The position numbers and the translations under genes are program-made. Of a DNA stretch of 33,701 nt, positions 25,603 to 33,667 are shown in pieces (within the stretch, counting starts at the first letter, position 1; each line of letters opens with the position of its first letter). Where the stretch lies: contig JBMOJH010000029.1 in assembly GCA_049316905.1 (NCBI GenBank), positions 1 through 33,701 of the forward strand, in the 5' to 3' direction. This DNA comes from CAIPVR01 sp049316905. Its GTDB lineage: Bacteria; Actinomycetota; Acidimicrobiia; Acidimicrobiales; Microtrichaceae. Under the pieces are notes generated by a model that saw only the letters and a program-made list of their open reading frames with translations, had not been told where the DNA came from and ran no database searches.

Positions 25603-25618
25603 GTCGCCCATCGGCGAC
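25603..25618. terminator. Hairpin after the nuo operon
   Basis: GTCGCC (25603-25608), loop CATC, then GGCGAC (25613-25618) form a perfect 6-bp stem 40 bp past the methyltransferase stop. A smaller GCGGT/ACCGC dyad lies just before it at 25588-25598. No T-run follows, so termination here is possible but not shown. Confidence 0.35.
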
Positions 25619-25648
25619 GCAGCCCGGTGGGTCCCGGTGCTAGAAGTT

Positions 25649-25669
25649 CCCCGGGGCTTGACCGGGGGG
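25649..25669 (+). promoter_or_regulatory. Hairpin covering the permease ribosome-binding site
   Basis: CCCCGG (25649-25654) can pair with CCGGGG (25662-25667) around a 7-base loop. The G-run at 25664-25669 that would serve as ribosome-binding site for ATG 25677 is largely inside the 3' arm. A TGCTAGAAG motif at 25638-25646 may be a weak extended -10. If the hairpin forms, it would reduce initiation at the first ATG. The in-frame ATG at 25713 has its own GGAG. Confidence 0.3.
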
Positions 25670-25676
25670 TCGTCGC

Positions 25677-27221
25677 ATGAGCACTGAGGTCGGGACGGTC
25701 GGCAACGGAGCCGTCATGAGCAAGGGGCTCAAGGCAGGTGCGCTCGGGCTGGTGGCCACCACGGTCATCGGTGTCGCGTCCACCGCGCCGGGGTACAGCC
25801 TCGCGGCCTCGGTCGGGCTGGTCACCGAACAGGTCGGGCTGCAGGCCCCGGCCATCATGCTGGTGTCGTTCATCCCGATGGCGTTCATCGCCGCGGCGTA
25901 CTTCTACATGAACCGCGCGGATCCGGACTGCGGCACCACGTTCACCTGGGCCACCCGCGCCCTCGGTCCCCGCAGCGGCTGGCTCGGCGGCTGGGGGATC
26001 ATCATGGCCGACCTGGTGATCATGCCGAACCTGGCCGGCATCACCGCCACCTACACGTACCTCCTGTTCGGCCTGGACGGGCTGGCCGCGAACCGGTGGG
26101 CCGTCTGTGCGCTCGGCTGCTGCTACCTCCTGGCCATGGCCTGGATCTGCGTCACGGGCATCGAGCTGAGCGCGCGCACCCAGGTGCTGCTGCTCGGCAC
26201 CGAGATCGCCGTGCTGGTGGTCTTCTCGGTCGTGGCGATCCTCGAGGTCTACGGGTCGGATCCCCCGCCCGGGTCGGTGAAGCCGTCGCTGAGCTGGCTG
26301 AACCCCTTCGCGATCCCCAGCGTTGGCGCCCTCACCGGCGGCGTGCTGGTGGCGCTGTTCATCTACTGGGGCTGGGACACCGCCGTGACGGTGAACGAGG
26401 AGTGCGAGGACGCCAACACCACCCCGGGCAAGGCGGCCATCTGGTCCACCGTGATCCTGCTGCTCGTCTACGTCGTGGTGACGATCGGGGCGCAGGCGGT
26501 CAAGGGCCCGGGCTTTCTCACGGAGAACCCCGACGACGCTCTCGGCGCGGTCGGCGACGTGGTGCTCGGCAGCACGGTGAACAAGCTGCTCATCCTCGCC
26601 GTGCTGTCCTCCGCGCTGGCCAGCACGCAGACGACGATCCTGCCCGCGGCCCGCTCGATGCTGTCGATGGGTTCCCACCGGGCGGCACCGGCGAAGCTGG
26701 CGGAGATCGACCGCCGCCACCTCACGCCGGCGTGGTCCACCTGGTTCTTCGGGATCGGCGCGTGCGTCTGGTTCGTGTTCCTGGTGGCGATCGGCGGCGA
26801 GGCCCAGAACCCCTACTACGCCAGCATCGCGGCGGTCGGCCTGATGATCGCCTTCTACTACGGGCTCACCGGGATCGTGTGCGTCGTCTACTACCGCCGC
26901 TACCTGCTCAGGAGCTGGCGCAACTTCGTGTTCGTCGGCCTCATGCCGGGCCTCGGTGGCCTGATCCTCGCCTACATCTTCGTGCGGTCGCTGATCGACA
27001 ACTTCAACGACACCGAGACCTACGGATCCCTGCTCGGTGCCGGCTCGGTGTTCACCATCGGGGTGGCGCTGCTCCTGCTGGGGGTGCCGCTGATGTGGTG
27101 GTGCCGGAGGAAGTACCCGGACTTCTTCCTCATCCGGCGCGACCCGGTCGACGTGATCCCTCCGCCGGACGGCTCCGGCGAGCCGGCGCCGGTGCTCGGC
27201 ACGTTCCGGAAGGAGGCCTGA
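25677..27221 (+). CDS. APC-family amino acid permease
   Basis: This 514-residue protein has about twelve predicted helices and the APC superfamily opening: LGLVATTVIGVASTAPGYSLAAS is the unwound first helix with its small-residue substrate loop. FTWATRALGPRSGWLGGWG near residue 85 is the conserved cytoplasmic loop after helix 3. The substrate is unknown; amino acids, polyamines or related amines are typical. ATG 25677 is used, but ATG 25713 (Met13, MSKGLKAG) has an equally good GGAG 5 bases upstream and may be the real start. The C-terminal tail is soluble. uspA starts 1 bp after the stop, so the two are co-transcribed. Confidence 0.88.
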   Translation: MSTEVGTVGNGAVMSKGLKAGALGLVATTVIGVASTAPGYSLAASVGLVTEQVGLQAPAIMLVSFIPMAFIAAAYFYMNRADPDCGTTFTWATRALGPRSGWLGGWGIIMADLVIMPNLAGITATYTYLLFGLDGLAANRWAVCALGCCYLLAMAWICVTGIELSARTQVLLLGTEIAVLVVFSVVAILEVYGSDPPPGSVKPSLSWLNPFAIPSVGALTGGVLVALFIYWGWDTAVTVNEECEDANTTPGKAAIWSTVILLLVYVVVTIGAQAVKGPGFLTENPDDALGAVGDVVLGSTVNKLLILAVLSSALASTQTTILPAARSMLSMGSHRAAPAKLAEIDRRHLTPAWSTWFFGIGACVWFVFLVAIGGEAQNPYYASIAAVGLMIAFYYGLTGIVCVVYYRRYLLRSWRNFVFVGLMPGLGGLILAYIFVRSLIDNFNDTETYGSLLGAGSVFTIGVALLLLGVPLMWWCRRKYPDFFLIRRDPVDVIPPPDGSGEPAPVLGTFRKEA

Positions 27222-27222
27222 C

Positions 27223-27657
27223 ATGAATGAGGGGAACCGCCCGGTGGTGCTGGGCTACGACGACAGCGACCCGTCCCGCGCCGCGGTGCCCGTGGCCGTC
27301 GAGCTCGCCCGGGCGCTCGGTGCCGACCTCGTGGTGGCCTTCGGGTACGAGCCGCCGCGGTCGGGGGGTGAGGTCGGGGCCCTCCGCGACGAGATCGAGA
27401 AGGTCGGCGAGGAGTTGGCCGCCGAGGCGGTGGCCGCGGCCCACGCGATCGACCCCGGACTCCCGGTCCGCGTGGAGCTGGTCCAGGACCGGCCGGCGGA
27501 GGCCGTCGTGCGGGTCGCTGACGACCTCGATGCCCGGCTGATCGTGCTGGGGCACCGGCAGATGAGCCTGCTCGCCGAGGTGTTCGTGGGGTCGGTCCTC
27601 GAGTCGGTGATGGCCGCCACCGTCCGGCCCGTCGTGGTGGTCCAGGCCGAGGACTGA
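27223..27657 (+). CDS. Universal stress protein (UspA family)
   Basis: This 144-residue single-domain Usp protein has the first strand VVLGYDDSDPSRAAV, an ALGADLVVAFGYEPP strand, and VRVADDLDARLIVLGHRQ, ending VFVGSVLESVMAATVRPVVVV. The C-terminal glycine-rich loop is a degenerate form of the ATP-binding G2xG9xG(S/T) motif, so ATP binding is uncertain. Usp proteins coupled to transporters are thought to tune them in response to stress or energy state. The close junction with the permease fits that idea. Confidence 0.85.
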   Translation: MNEGNRPVVLGYDDSDPSRAAVPVAVELARALGADLVVAFGYEPPRSGGEVGALRDEIEKVGEELAAEAVAAAHAIDPGLPVRVELVQDRPAEAVVRVADDLDARLIVLGHRQMSLLAEVFVGSVLESVMAATVRPVVVVQAED

Positions 27658-27693
27658 GTCACCGTGACCGGCCGCGCCGGGGTCGGCGGGGTC

Positions 27694-27728
27694 TACGATC
27701 GGCCCCCGACCGAACGTCCGCAGGGGGA
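27694..27728 (+). promoter_or_regulatory. Possible -10 box and ribosome-binding site of acs
   Basis: TACGAT at 27694-27699 resembles an actinobacterial -10 box; no clear -35 lies 16-18 bp upstream. AGGGGGAC at 27722-27729 is a good ribosome-binding sequence just before ATG 27732. This would give acs its own transcript with a leader of about 25 bases. Confidence 0.4.
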
Positions 27729-27731
27729 CCG

Positions 27732-29732
27732 ATGACCGAGGGTGCCGAGCCGACCATCGAGGACTGGTACCGGGAGGACCGCACCTTCCCGCCGTCCCCC
27801 GAGTTCGTGGCCGACGCGGTCCTCAACGACCCGTCGGTCTACGAGCGGGCCGACGCCGACCCCGAGGCGTTCTGGGCGGAGCAGGCCCGGGACCTCCTCA
27901 CCTGGGACACCGACTTCCGGACCACGCTGGAGTGGGAGCTGCCCTTCGCCCGCTGGTTCGTCGGCGGGCGCCTCAACGTGTCGGCGAACTGCCTCGACCG
28001 GCACGTGGCGGCCGGCGACGGCGACCGGGTCGCCATCCACTGGGAGGGCGAACCCGGCGACACCCGCACGATCACGTATGCCGACCTGCTGGCGGACGTC
28101 GAGCGCTTCGCCAACGTGCTGCGACGGCTGGGCGTCGAGCTCGGCGACCGGGTCTGCATCTACATGCCGATGATCCCCGAGGCCGTCGTGGCGATGCTGG
28201 CCTGCACCCGCATCGGCGCGGCGCATTCCGTGGTGTTCGGCGGGTTCAGCCCCGACTCCCTCGTCGACCGGATCAACGACGCCGAGGCGGTGGTCGTGGT
28301 CACGGCCGACGGCGGCTACCGGCGCGGTGCACCATTCCTGCTCAAGCCGAACGTGGACGTGGCCGTGGCGGCCTGTCCCACCGTGCGCAGCGTGGTGGTG
28401 GTCGACCGCTGCGGCGGCGACGTGGACATGCACGACGGCCGCGACCACTGGTGGAACGACCTGATGTCGGAGGTGGACGCGCACTGCGCACCGGTCCCGG
28501 TCGACAGCGAGCAGCTGCTGTTCCTGCTCTACACCTCGGGCACGACCGCCAAGCCCAAGGGCATCATGCACACCACCGGTGGCTACCTGACCCAGGTCGC
28601 GTGGACGCACCGCAACGTGTTCGACCTGCGGCCCGGGACCGACGTGTACTGGTGCGCGGCCGACATCGGCTGGGTGACCGGCCACAGCTACATCGTCTAC
28701 GGGCCGCTCGCCAACGGCGCCACACAGGTGATGTACGAGGGCACCCCCGACACGCCGCGGGCAGAGCTCCGCGACGGCGACGAGCCGTCGGGCTGGGCCA
28801 AGGACCGCCTCTGGGACATCGTGGAGCGCTACGGCGTCACCCAGCTGTACACGGCGCCCACGGCGATCCGGACCTTCATGAAGTGGGGTGCGGAGTGGCC
28901 GGGCGGCCACGACCTGTCGACCCTCCGCGTGCTCGGCACCGTGGGTGAGCCCATCAACCCCGAGGCGTGGATGTGGTACCACGCGCACATCGGTGGCGGG
29001 CGCTGTCCCATCGTCGACACGTGGTGGCAGACCGAGACCGGCGGGCACATGATCACGCCCCTCCCGGCCCTCACCTCCACGAAGCCCGGCTCCGCCTGCC
29101 GGGCCCTCCCGGGGATCGGCGCCGAGGTGGTGGACGACCACGGGCAGCCCGTCGAGCGGGGCGGTGGCTACCTCACCCTGACCCGGCCGTGGCCCTCGAT
29201 GCTGCGGGGCATCTGGGGTGACCCGGAGCGCTACCGCGACACCTACTGGAGCACGTACGAAGGCCGCTACTTCGCGGGCGACGGCGCCAAGGTGGACGAG
29301 GACGGCTACCTCTGGCTCCTCGGCCGGGTGGACGACGTCATGAACGTGTCGGGCCACCGCATCTCGACCACCGAGGTGGAGTCCGCCCTGGTGGACCACC
29401 CGGCCGTGGCCGAGGCGGCGGTGGTCGGTGCCACCGACCCCACGACCGGCCAGGCGATCGTGGGCTACGTCATCCTGGTCGGCGGGGTCGAGGCCACCGA
29501 GGAGCTCGGCGAGGACATCCGCCAGCACGTCGCCACGAAGCTGGGTGCGATCGCCCGGCCCCGCGCGGTGCTGATCGTGCCGGACCTGCCCAAGACACGC
29601 TCGGGCAAGATCATGCGCCGCCTCCTGCGCGACGTGGTCGAGGGCCGCGAGCTCGGTGACACCACGACGCTGGCCGACGCCAACGTGGTGGACGCGCTGC
29701 GCGAGGGTGCCGCCGCCTCCACCGACGGCTGA
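27732..29732 (+). CDS. acs: Acetyl-CoA synthetase (AMP-forming)
   Basis: This 666-residue enzyme converts acetate, ATP and CoA to acetyl-CoA through acetyl-AMP. The ANL-family motifs are all present: LYTSGTTAKPKGIMH near residue 268, GEPINPEAWMWY, WWQTETGGHM near 431, the hinge-region LGRVDDVMNVSGHR near 530, and PKTRSGKIMRR near 620. Lys626 is the catalytic lysine whose acetylation inactivates the enzyme in other bacteria. The length matches true acetyl-CoA synthetases (about 650). It allows acetate scavenging. Propionate activity cannot be excluded, although the tryptophan in WWQTETGG is the acetate-type residue. Confidence 0.93.
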   Translation: MTEGAEPTIEDWYREDRTFPPSPEFVADAVLNDPSVYERADADPEAFWAEQARDLLTWDTDFRTTLEWELPFARWFVGGRLNVSANCLDRHVAAGDGDRVAIHWEGEPGDTRTITYADLLADVERFANVLRRLGVELGDRVCIYMPMIPEAVVAMLACTRIGAAHSVVFGGFSPDSLVDRINDAEAVVVVTADGGYRRGAPFLLKPNVDVAVAACPTVRSVVVVDRCGGDVDMHDGRDHWWNDLMSEVDAHCAPVPVDSEQLLFLLYTSGTTAKPKGIMHTTGGYLTQVAWTHRNVFDLRPGTDVYWCAADIGWVTGHSYIVYGPLANGATQVMYEGTPDTPRAELRDGDEPSGWAKDRLWDIVERYGVTQLYTAPTAIRTFMKWGAEWPGGHDLSTLRVLGTVGEPINPEAWMWYHAHIGGGRCPIVDTWWQTETGGHMITPLPALTSTKPGSACRALPGIGAEVVDDHGQPVERGGGYLTLTRPWPSMLRGIWGDPERYRDTYWSTYEGRYFAGDGAKVDEDGYLWLLGRVDDVMNVSGHRISTTEVESALVDHPAVAEAAVVGATDPTTGQAIVGYVILVGGVEATEELGEDIRQHVATKLGAIARPRAVLIVPDLPKTRSGKIMRRLLRDVVEGRELGDTTTLADANVVDALREGAAASTDG

Positions 29733-29743
29733 GGGGCGGACCC

Positions 29744-31300
29744 GTGGTGTGGTGGGTCCTGCTCGGCGCCCTGCTCCTGGTGGTGCTGGGACTCGTCGCC
29801 CTCGCGATCCACGACGTCACCCAGAAACGGCACGCCATCCTCCGGAACTACCCGCTGGTCGGCCACCTGCGGTTCACGCTCGAGGCCTTCGGACCCGAGC
29901 TGCGGCAGTACATCGTCACCTCCAACGACGACGAGCGGCCGTTCTCCCGCGACGAGCGCCGGTGGATCTACACCTCCGCCTACGACCGCGACAACACCTT
30001 CGGGTTCGGCACCGACAACCACCTCGACACCACCCCCGACTACATCGTCATCAAGCAGGCCGCCTTCCCCGTCCCACCGCTGCCGGGCGAGCCACCCCGA
30101 CCCACCTGGGACTTCCCGGTCCCCTGCGCCAAGGTGCTCGGCGCCGCCCACGGTCGTGCCGGGGCCTTCCGGCCCGCGTCGATCGTCAACGTGTCCGCGA
30201 TGAGCTTCGGCTCGCTGTCGGGTGCCGCGGTCGAGGCACTGAACCGCGGCGCCGCCGCGGCGGGGTGCTGGCAGAACACCGGCGAGGGCGGCCTCTCCGT
30301 GCACCACCGCCACGGCGCCGACCTGGTGTTCCAGATCGGCACGGGCTACTTCGGCTGCCGCGACGACCACGGCGACTTCTCCCTCGACCAGTTGCTCGCG
30401 ACCCTCGACGGCGCCCCCGTGCGGGCCCTCGAGATCAAGCTCTCGCAGGGGGCGAAGCCGGGCCTCGGCGGGTTGCTGCCCGCCGCCAAGGTCACGCCGG
30501 AGATCGCCGCGATGCGCGGCATCCCGGTCGGCGTGGACTGCCGCAGTCCGAACCGTCACCGGGCCTTCGGCGACGTCGACGGCCTCATCGGGTTCGTCGA
30601 GCTCCTCGCCGGCGCCACCGGCCTGCCGGTCGGCATCAAGTCGGCGGTGGGGGAGGAGCAGTTCTGGTGGGAGCTCGCCGCCCGAATGCGGGCCACCGGC
30701 GGGGGACCCGACTTCGTGAACGTGGACGGCGGGGAGGGGGGCACCGGGGCGGCCCCACTGGTGTTCTCCGACCACGTGTCCCTGCCCTTCCTCCGGGCCT
30801 TCCCGCGCGTCTACCGGGCGTTCGCGTCCGAGGACCTGCACCACGAGGTGGTGTTCATCGGCGCCGGCCGGCTCGGGATGGCGAACCGCGGTCTCACGGC
30901 GATGGCCCTCGGCTGCGACCTGGTCAACGTGGCCCGTGAGGCCATGCTCGCGATCGGCTGCATCCAGTCCCAGCGCTGCCACACCGGTCGCTGTCCGACC
31001 GGCGTCGCCACGCAGTCCCGTCGCCTCGAGCGCGGCCTCGATCCCGACCTCAAGTACGTGCGCTGCGCCAACTACCTGGCCACCTTCCGCCACGAGCTCC
31101 TGCGCCTCGCCCGGGCCTGCGGGCACGAGCACCCCGGGGCCGTGCGGCCCGACCAGGTGGAGTTCCTCCAGGAGGGGCACCGCTCCCTGACGGGTGCGGA
31201 GGTGGCGGGGTACCCGCCGGGGTGGGGCACCCCGTCGGACGCCGACCTCCTCGCGTTGCGCTCGGGCTGGCCGGAACCGGTGGCGGCGGACGGTCGGTAA
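29744..31300 (+). CDS. Membrane-anchored FMN-binding glutamate synthase family protein
   Basis: This 518-residue protein has an N-terminal membrane helix (about residues 2-25, WWVLLGALLLVVLGLVALAI) and a GltS-like TIM barrel. FMN-site motifs are ASIVNVSAMSFGSLSGAAVEAL near residue 145 and VDGGEGGTGAAPL near 328. A Cys-x5-Cys-x4-Cys motif at 406, 412 and 417 matches the 3Fe-4S ligands of glutamate synthase. The amidotransferase and NADPH domains of full glutamate synthase are absent. Enzymes of this stand-alone type are annotated as FMN-binding glutamate synthase family, but the real substrate is usually unknown. The membrane anchor suggests electrons may pass to quinone. It follows acs by 11 bp and is probably in the same operon. 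Start GTG 29744. Confidence 0.88.
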   Translation: MVWWVLLGALLLVVLGLVALAIHDVTQKRHAILRNYPLVGHLRFTLEAFGPELRQYIVTSNDDERPFSRDERRWIYTSAYDRDNTFGFGTDNHLDTTPDYIVIKQAAFPVPPLPGEPPRPTWDFPVPCAKVLGAAHGRAGAFRPASIVNVSAMSFGSLSGAAVEALNRGAAAAGCWQNTGEGGLSVHHRHGADLVFQIGTGYFGCRDDHGDFSLDQLLATLDGAPVRALEIKLSQGAKPGLGGLLPAAKVTPEIAAMRGIPVGVDCRSPNRHRAFGDVDGLIGFVELLAGATGLPVGIKSAVGEEQFWWELAARMRATGGGPDFVNVDGGEGGTGAAPLVFSDHVSLPFLRAFPRVYRAFASEDLHHEVVFIGAGRLGMANRGLTAMALGCDLVNVAREAMLAIGCIQSQRCHTGRCPTGVATQSRRLERGLDPDLKYVRCANYLATFRHELLRLARACGHEHPGAVRPDQVEFLQEGHRSLTGAEVAGYPPGWGTPSDADLLALRSGWPEPVAADGR

Positions 31301-31309
31301 CCTGCGTCG

Positions 31310-31822
31310 GTGCACGTCCACGACCCCCGCTACGACAACTGGCTCTGGCGCGAGTCGGTCCTGGACGCCGGCGGCAGCGATGAGGCCCCGACCGTGGTGT
31401 TCGACATGGACGGGGTGCTCTCCGACGCCAGCCGGCGCCAGCACTTCATCGAGTATCCCTTCCCGGACTGGGAGGCGTTCTTCCACGCCTGCGGCGACGA
31501 CGACCTCATCGCCGAGGTGGCGCGACTGCTCGAGGTGATCGACGCGGGCCACCGGGTGGTGCTGCTCACGGCCCGCCCGATCCGGGTGCAGCCCCAGACC
31601 CTGGCGTGGCTCGACCGGTACCAGCTCCGCTGGGACCTGCTCATCATGCGGGAGTACGGCGACTACATGGCCGCCCGCACGTTCAAGCAGCGCACGGTCG
31701 CCGAGCTCCGGGACCGGGGCTTCGACCTCCGCCTCGCCTTCGAGGACGACCCCCGCAACGTGCACATGTTCCACACCCAGGGCGTGCCCTGCGTGTACAT
31801 CCACTCGGGCTACTACGAGTGA
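31310..31822 (+). CDS. Small HAD-superfamily phosphatase-like protein
   Basis: This 170-residue protein has all four HAD motifs. Motif I is VVFDMDGVLSD near residue 28, with both aspartates. Motif II is VVLLTARP, motif III is FKQRTV with a lysine, and motif IV is LAFEDDPRNV. There is no large cap domain. The layout resembles the phosphatase half of T4-type polynucleotide kinases and related nucleotide phosphatases, where motif II is also followed by TARP-like residues. The substrate is not certain. GTG 31310 lacks a ribosome-binding site; TAACCT at 31298-31303, overlapping the upstream stop, could be a -10 box that gives a leaderless message. Confidence 0.75.
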   Translation: MHVHDPRYDNWLWRESVLDAGGSDEAPTVVFDMDGVLSDASRRQHFIEYPFPDWEAFFHACGDDDLIAEVARLLEVIDAGHRVVLLTARPIRVQPQTLAWLDRYQLRWDLLIMREYGDYMAARTFKQRTVAELRDRGFDLRLAFEDDPRNVHMFHTQGVPCVYIHSGYYE

Positions 31823-31828
31823 GACGCG

Positions 31829-31845
31829 GCGGCCCGGTCGGCCGC
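31829..31845. terminator. Hairpin after the HAD gene
   Basis: GCGGCC (31829-31834) and GGCCGC (31840-31845) form a perfect 6-bp stem with a 5-base loop, 7 bp past the stop. A CCCCC/GGGGG pair at 31864-31879 follows. There is no T-run. The rest of this 215-bp gap holds an 11-bp direct repeat GGCGTCGCCGG (31956-31966 and 31971-31981) and TACCAT (31937-31942), a possible -10 box for htpX with no clear -35. Confidence 0.4.
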
Positions 31846-32037
31846 GGCATCCCCTCGCCCCGCCCCCCGCGACCGGGGGTCTGAGCGGGGGTTCAGCGCA
31901 GGGGCCGGGCGGCCGGGCAGCGCCCGCCCACGGTCCTACCATCCCCTGCGGTGCGGGCGTCGCCGGACCCGGCGTCGCCGGCGCCCGACCGATGACCACG
32001 ACCCCCCGCCGGGGGCCCGCCACGGTGAGGACCTCGA

Positions 32038-32883
32038 GTGACCGTCCGGAACAACCTCAAGACCGCCGCCCTGCTCGCCGGCCTCGGCGCGTTGTGCATG
32101 TTCATCGGGTCGTTCTGGGGCACCACCGGCCTGGTGATCGGTCTGTTCCTCGGCCTCGCCATGTGCGGCGGCTCCTACTGGATGTCGGACAAGCTCGCGA
32201 TCCGCTCCGCCCGGGCCGTGGAGGTCTCCCAGCAGCAGATGCCGCAGTACCACGCCATCGTCGACGACCTGGCCCGACGGGCGGGCATCCCGAAGCCCCG
32301 GCTCTACGTGTCGCCCGAGCAGCAGCCGAACGCCTTCGCCACCGGTCGCAGCCCGTCGCACGCCGCGGTCTGCGTCACCGAGGGCCTCCTGAACACACTC
32401 GGCTGGGACGAGATCCAGGGCGTGCTCGCCCACGAGCTGTCCCACGTGCGCAACCGCGACATCCTCATCGGCTCGGTCGCCGCGGCGGTCGCGATGGGCA
32501 TCACGTTCCTCGCCAACATGGCCCAGTGGGCGCTCATCTTCGGCGGCGGGCGCTCCGAGAACCGCGAGAACCCGTTCGCCGCGCTGCTGATGGTGCTCCT
32601 GGCCCCCATCGCCGCCGCCCTCATCCAGGCCGCGATCAGCCGGAGCCGGGAGTTCGAGGCCGACGCCTCCGCCGCCCGGTTGCTCGGGACCGGTGAGCCG
32701 CTGGCCCGCGCCCTGGAGCGTCTCGACGCGTCGGCCGCGGTGATCCCCTCACGGGTGAACCCCGCAGAGGCCTCCGCCTACATCGTGAACCCGCTGCGCG
32801 GCCGGCAGGTCCTCGGCCTGTTCTCGACCCATCCGCCGGCCGAGCAGCGCATCGCCCGGCTGCGCTCCGACGCCTGGGCCTGA
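32038..32883 (+). CDS. htpX: HtpX membrane zinc metalloprotease
   Basis: This 281-residue M48-family protease has two N-terminal helices (about 10-50), the zinc motif HELSH at 132-136, and two further helices about 140-200. The third zinc ligand is Glu205 in SREFEADASAA, equivalent to the usual REYxAD. It cleaves damaged membrane proteins at the cytoplasmic side, as part of membrane quality control. GTG 32038 is preceded by GTGAGGA at a good distance. The protein ends shortly after the FSTHPPAEQRIARL motif typical of HtpX. It is convergent to yajQ, with a 31-bp gap. Confidence 0.93.
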   Translation: MTVRNNLKTAALLAGLGALCMFIGSFWGTTGLVIGLFLGLAMCGGSYWMSDKLAIRSARAVEVSQQQMPQYHAIVDDLARRAGIPKPRLYVSPEQQPNAFATGRSPSHAAVCVTEGLLNTLGWDEIQGVLAHELSHVRNRDILIGSVAAAVAMGITFLANMAQWALIFGGGRSENRENPFAALLMVLLAPIAAALIQAAISRSREFEADASAARLLGTGEPLARALERLDASAAVIPSRVNPAEASAYIVNPLRGRQVLGLFSTHPPAEQRIARLRSDAWA

Positions 32884-32914
32884 GACCCGCACCCCGGGTC
32901 CGGGACCGGGAGGC

Positions 32915-33403
32915 TCAGTCGCGGAAGTTCCCGAACTGCAGCGGGATGTCGAAGTCGTGGTCCTTGCACGCCGTGATCACGGCCTGCAGGTCGTCGCGCT
33001 TCTTGCCCGTCACCCGGATCTGTTCGCCCTGGGTCTGTGACTGCACGCCCTTCAGGCCGAGCGCCTTGATGAACTTGTTGAGGTCCTTGGCCTTCTCGGA
33101 GCTGATGCCGGCCACGAGCTTCACCACCTGGCGGGCCGCGCCGCCGGAGGCCTCCTCGACCTTCTCGTAGGACAGCGCCTTCATCGAGACGCCACGCTTG
33201 ACCACCTTCTCCTCGAGCACCTGGCGCAGGGCGCGCAGCCGGTCCTCGGTCGAGGACCGCAGGGTGATCTCGCTCTCGCCGAGCTCCAGCGACGAGTCGG
33301 TGTTCTTGAAGTCGAAGCGGTTGACCACCTCGCGCTGCGCCTGGTCGACCGCGTTGCGGATCTCCTGGAGGTCCACCTCGGAGGTGATGTCGAAGCTCGG
33401 CAC
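32915..33403 (-). CDS. YajQ family nucleotide-binding protein (DUF520)
   Basis: This 162-residue protein matches YajQ in length and order: VPSFDITSEVDLQEIRNAVDQ at the start, then VVNRFDFKNT, SEKAKDLNKFIKALGLKGV and QGEQIRVTGKKRDDLQAVI, ending FDIPLQFGNFRD. Members bind RNA or nucleotides, and some bind cyclic di-GMP; the role in this organism is unknown. GTG 33403 is chosen because GAGGAG lies just upstream and the family begins (M)PSFD. The frame is open further upstream, but that extension runs through the tRNA gene and is rejected. It is divergent from tRNA-Tyr. Confidence 0.93.
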   Translation of the reverse strand: MPSFDITSEVDLQEIRNAVDQAQREVVNRFDFKNTDSSLELGESEITLRSSTEDRLRALRQVLEEKVVKRGVSMKALSYEKVEEASGGAARQVVKLVAGISSEKAKDLNKFIKALGLKGVQSQTQGEQIRVTGKKRDDLQAVITACKDHDFDIPLQFGNFRD

Positions 33404-33418
33404 GGGGCTGCTCCTCGG

Positions 33419-33448
33419 TTCGTCCGTTCCGGGGGCGAACGCTATCGT
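33419..33448 (+). promoter_or_regulatory. Promoter of tRNA-Tyr
   Basis: TTCGTC at 33419-33424, an 18-bp spacer and TATCGT at 33443-33448 lie 12 bp before the mature tRNA 5' end. The -10 match is good and the -35 is moderate. Confidence 0.4.
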
Positions 33449-33460
33449 GAGCGACTCGTT

Positions 33461-33543
33461 GGGTCGGTGCCCGAGCGGCCAAAGGGAGCAGACTGTAAAT
33501 CTGCCGGTGTATGCCTTCGGAGGTTCGAATCCTCCCCGGCCCA
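33461..33543 (+). tRNA. tRNA-Tyr (anticodon GTA)
   Basis: The 83-base class II tRNA folds completely. Acceptor GGGTCGG pairs with CCGGCCC with one T-G pair. The D-stem is CCC/GGG. The anticodon stem GCAGA/TCTGC surrounds a CTGTAAA loop with anticodon GTA at 33495-33497. A long variable arm follows, then the T-arm GGAGG-TTCGAAT-CCTCC. The discriminator base is A (33543). The 3' CCA is not encoded. Confidence 0.96.
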
Positions 33544-33547
33544 CTCC

Positions 33548-33573
33548 AGAACCCCTGCCACGGCAGGGGTTCT
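33548..33573 (+). terminator. Perfect hairpin after tRNA-Tyr
   Basis: AGAACCCCTGCC (33548-33559) is perfectly complementary to GGCAGGGGTTCT (33562-33573), giving 10-11 stable pairs with a small loop, starting 4 bases after the tRNA. The downstream arm ends in TTCT without a longer T-run. It probably ends the tRNA transcript. Confidence 0.65.
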
Positions 33574-33585
33574 GACGCGTCCGGG

Positions 33586-33663
33586 GCCGTCGCCGGGCGC
33601 TGTCGTTCGGTGCTGTCGTTCGGTGTTGTCGTTCGGTGTTGTCGTTCGGTGCTGTCGCCCGGT
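33586..33663. repeat. 13-bp minisatellite, six copies
   Basis: Six consecutive 13-base units fill 78 bp. The middle four (33599-33650) follow GYTGTCGTTCGGT with only a C/T difference at the second position. The outer two (33586-33598 and 33651-33663) are degenerate. The array lies between the tRNA terminator and the end of the leftward gene at the right edge. It is not in a recognisable gene. Confidence 0.9.
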
Positions 33664-33667
33664 CGGG

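Noticed and set aside
33404..33544. N-terminal extension of yajQ.
   Set aside because: The extra 47 codons run through the tRNA-Tyr gene in antisense. The family starts (M)PSFD, and GAGGAG precedes GTG 33403.
33586..33663. CRISPR array.
   Set aside because: The repeats are only 13 bp and directly adjacent, without spacers, and no cas genes are present.
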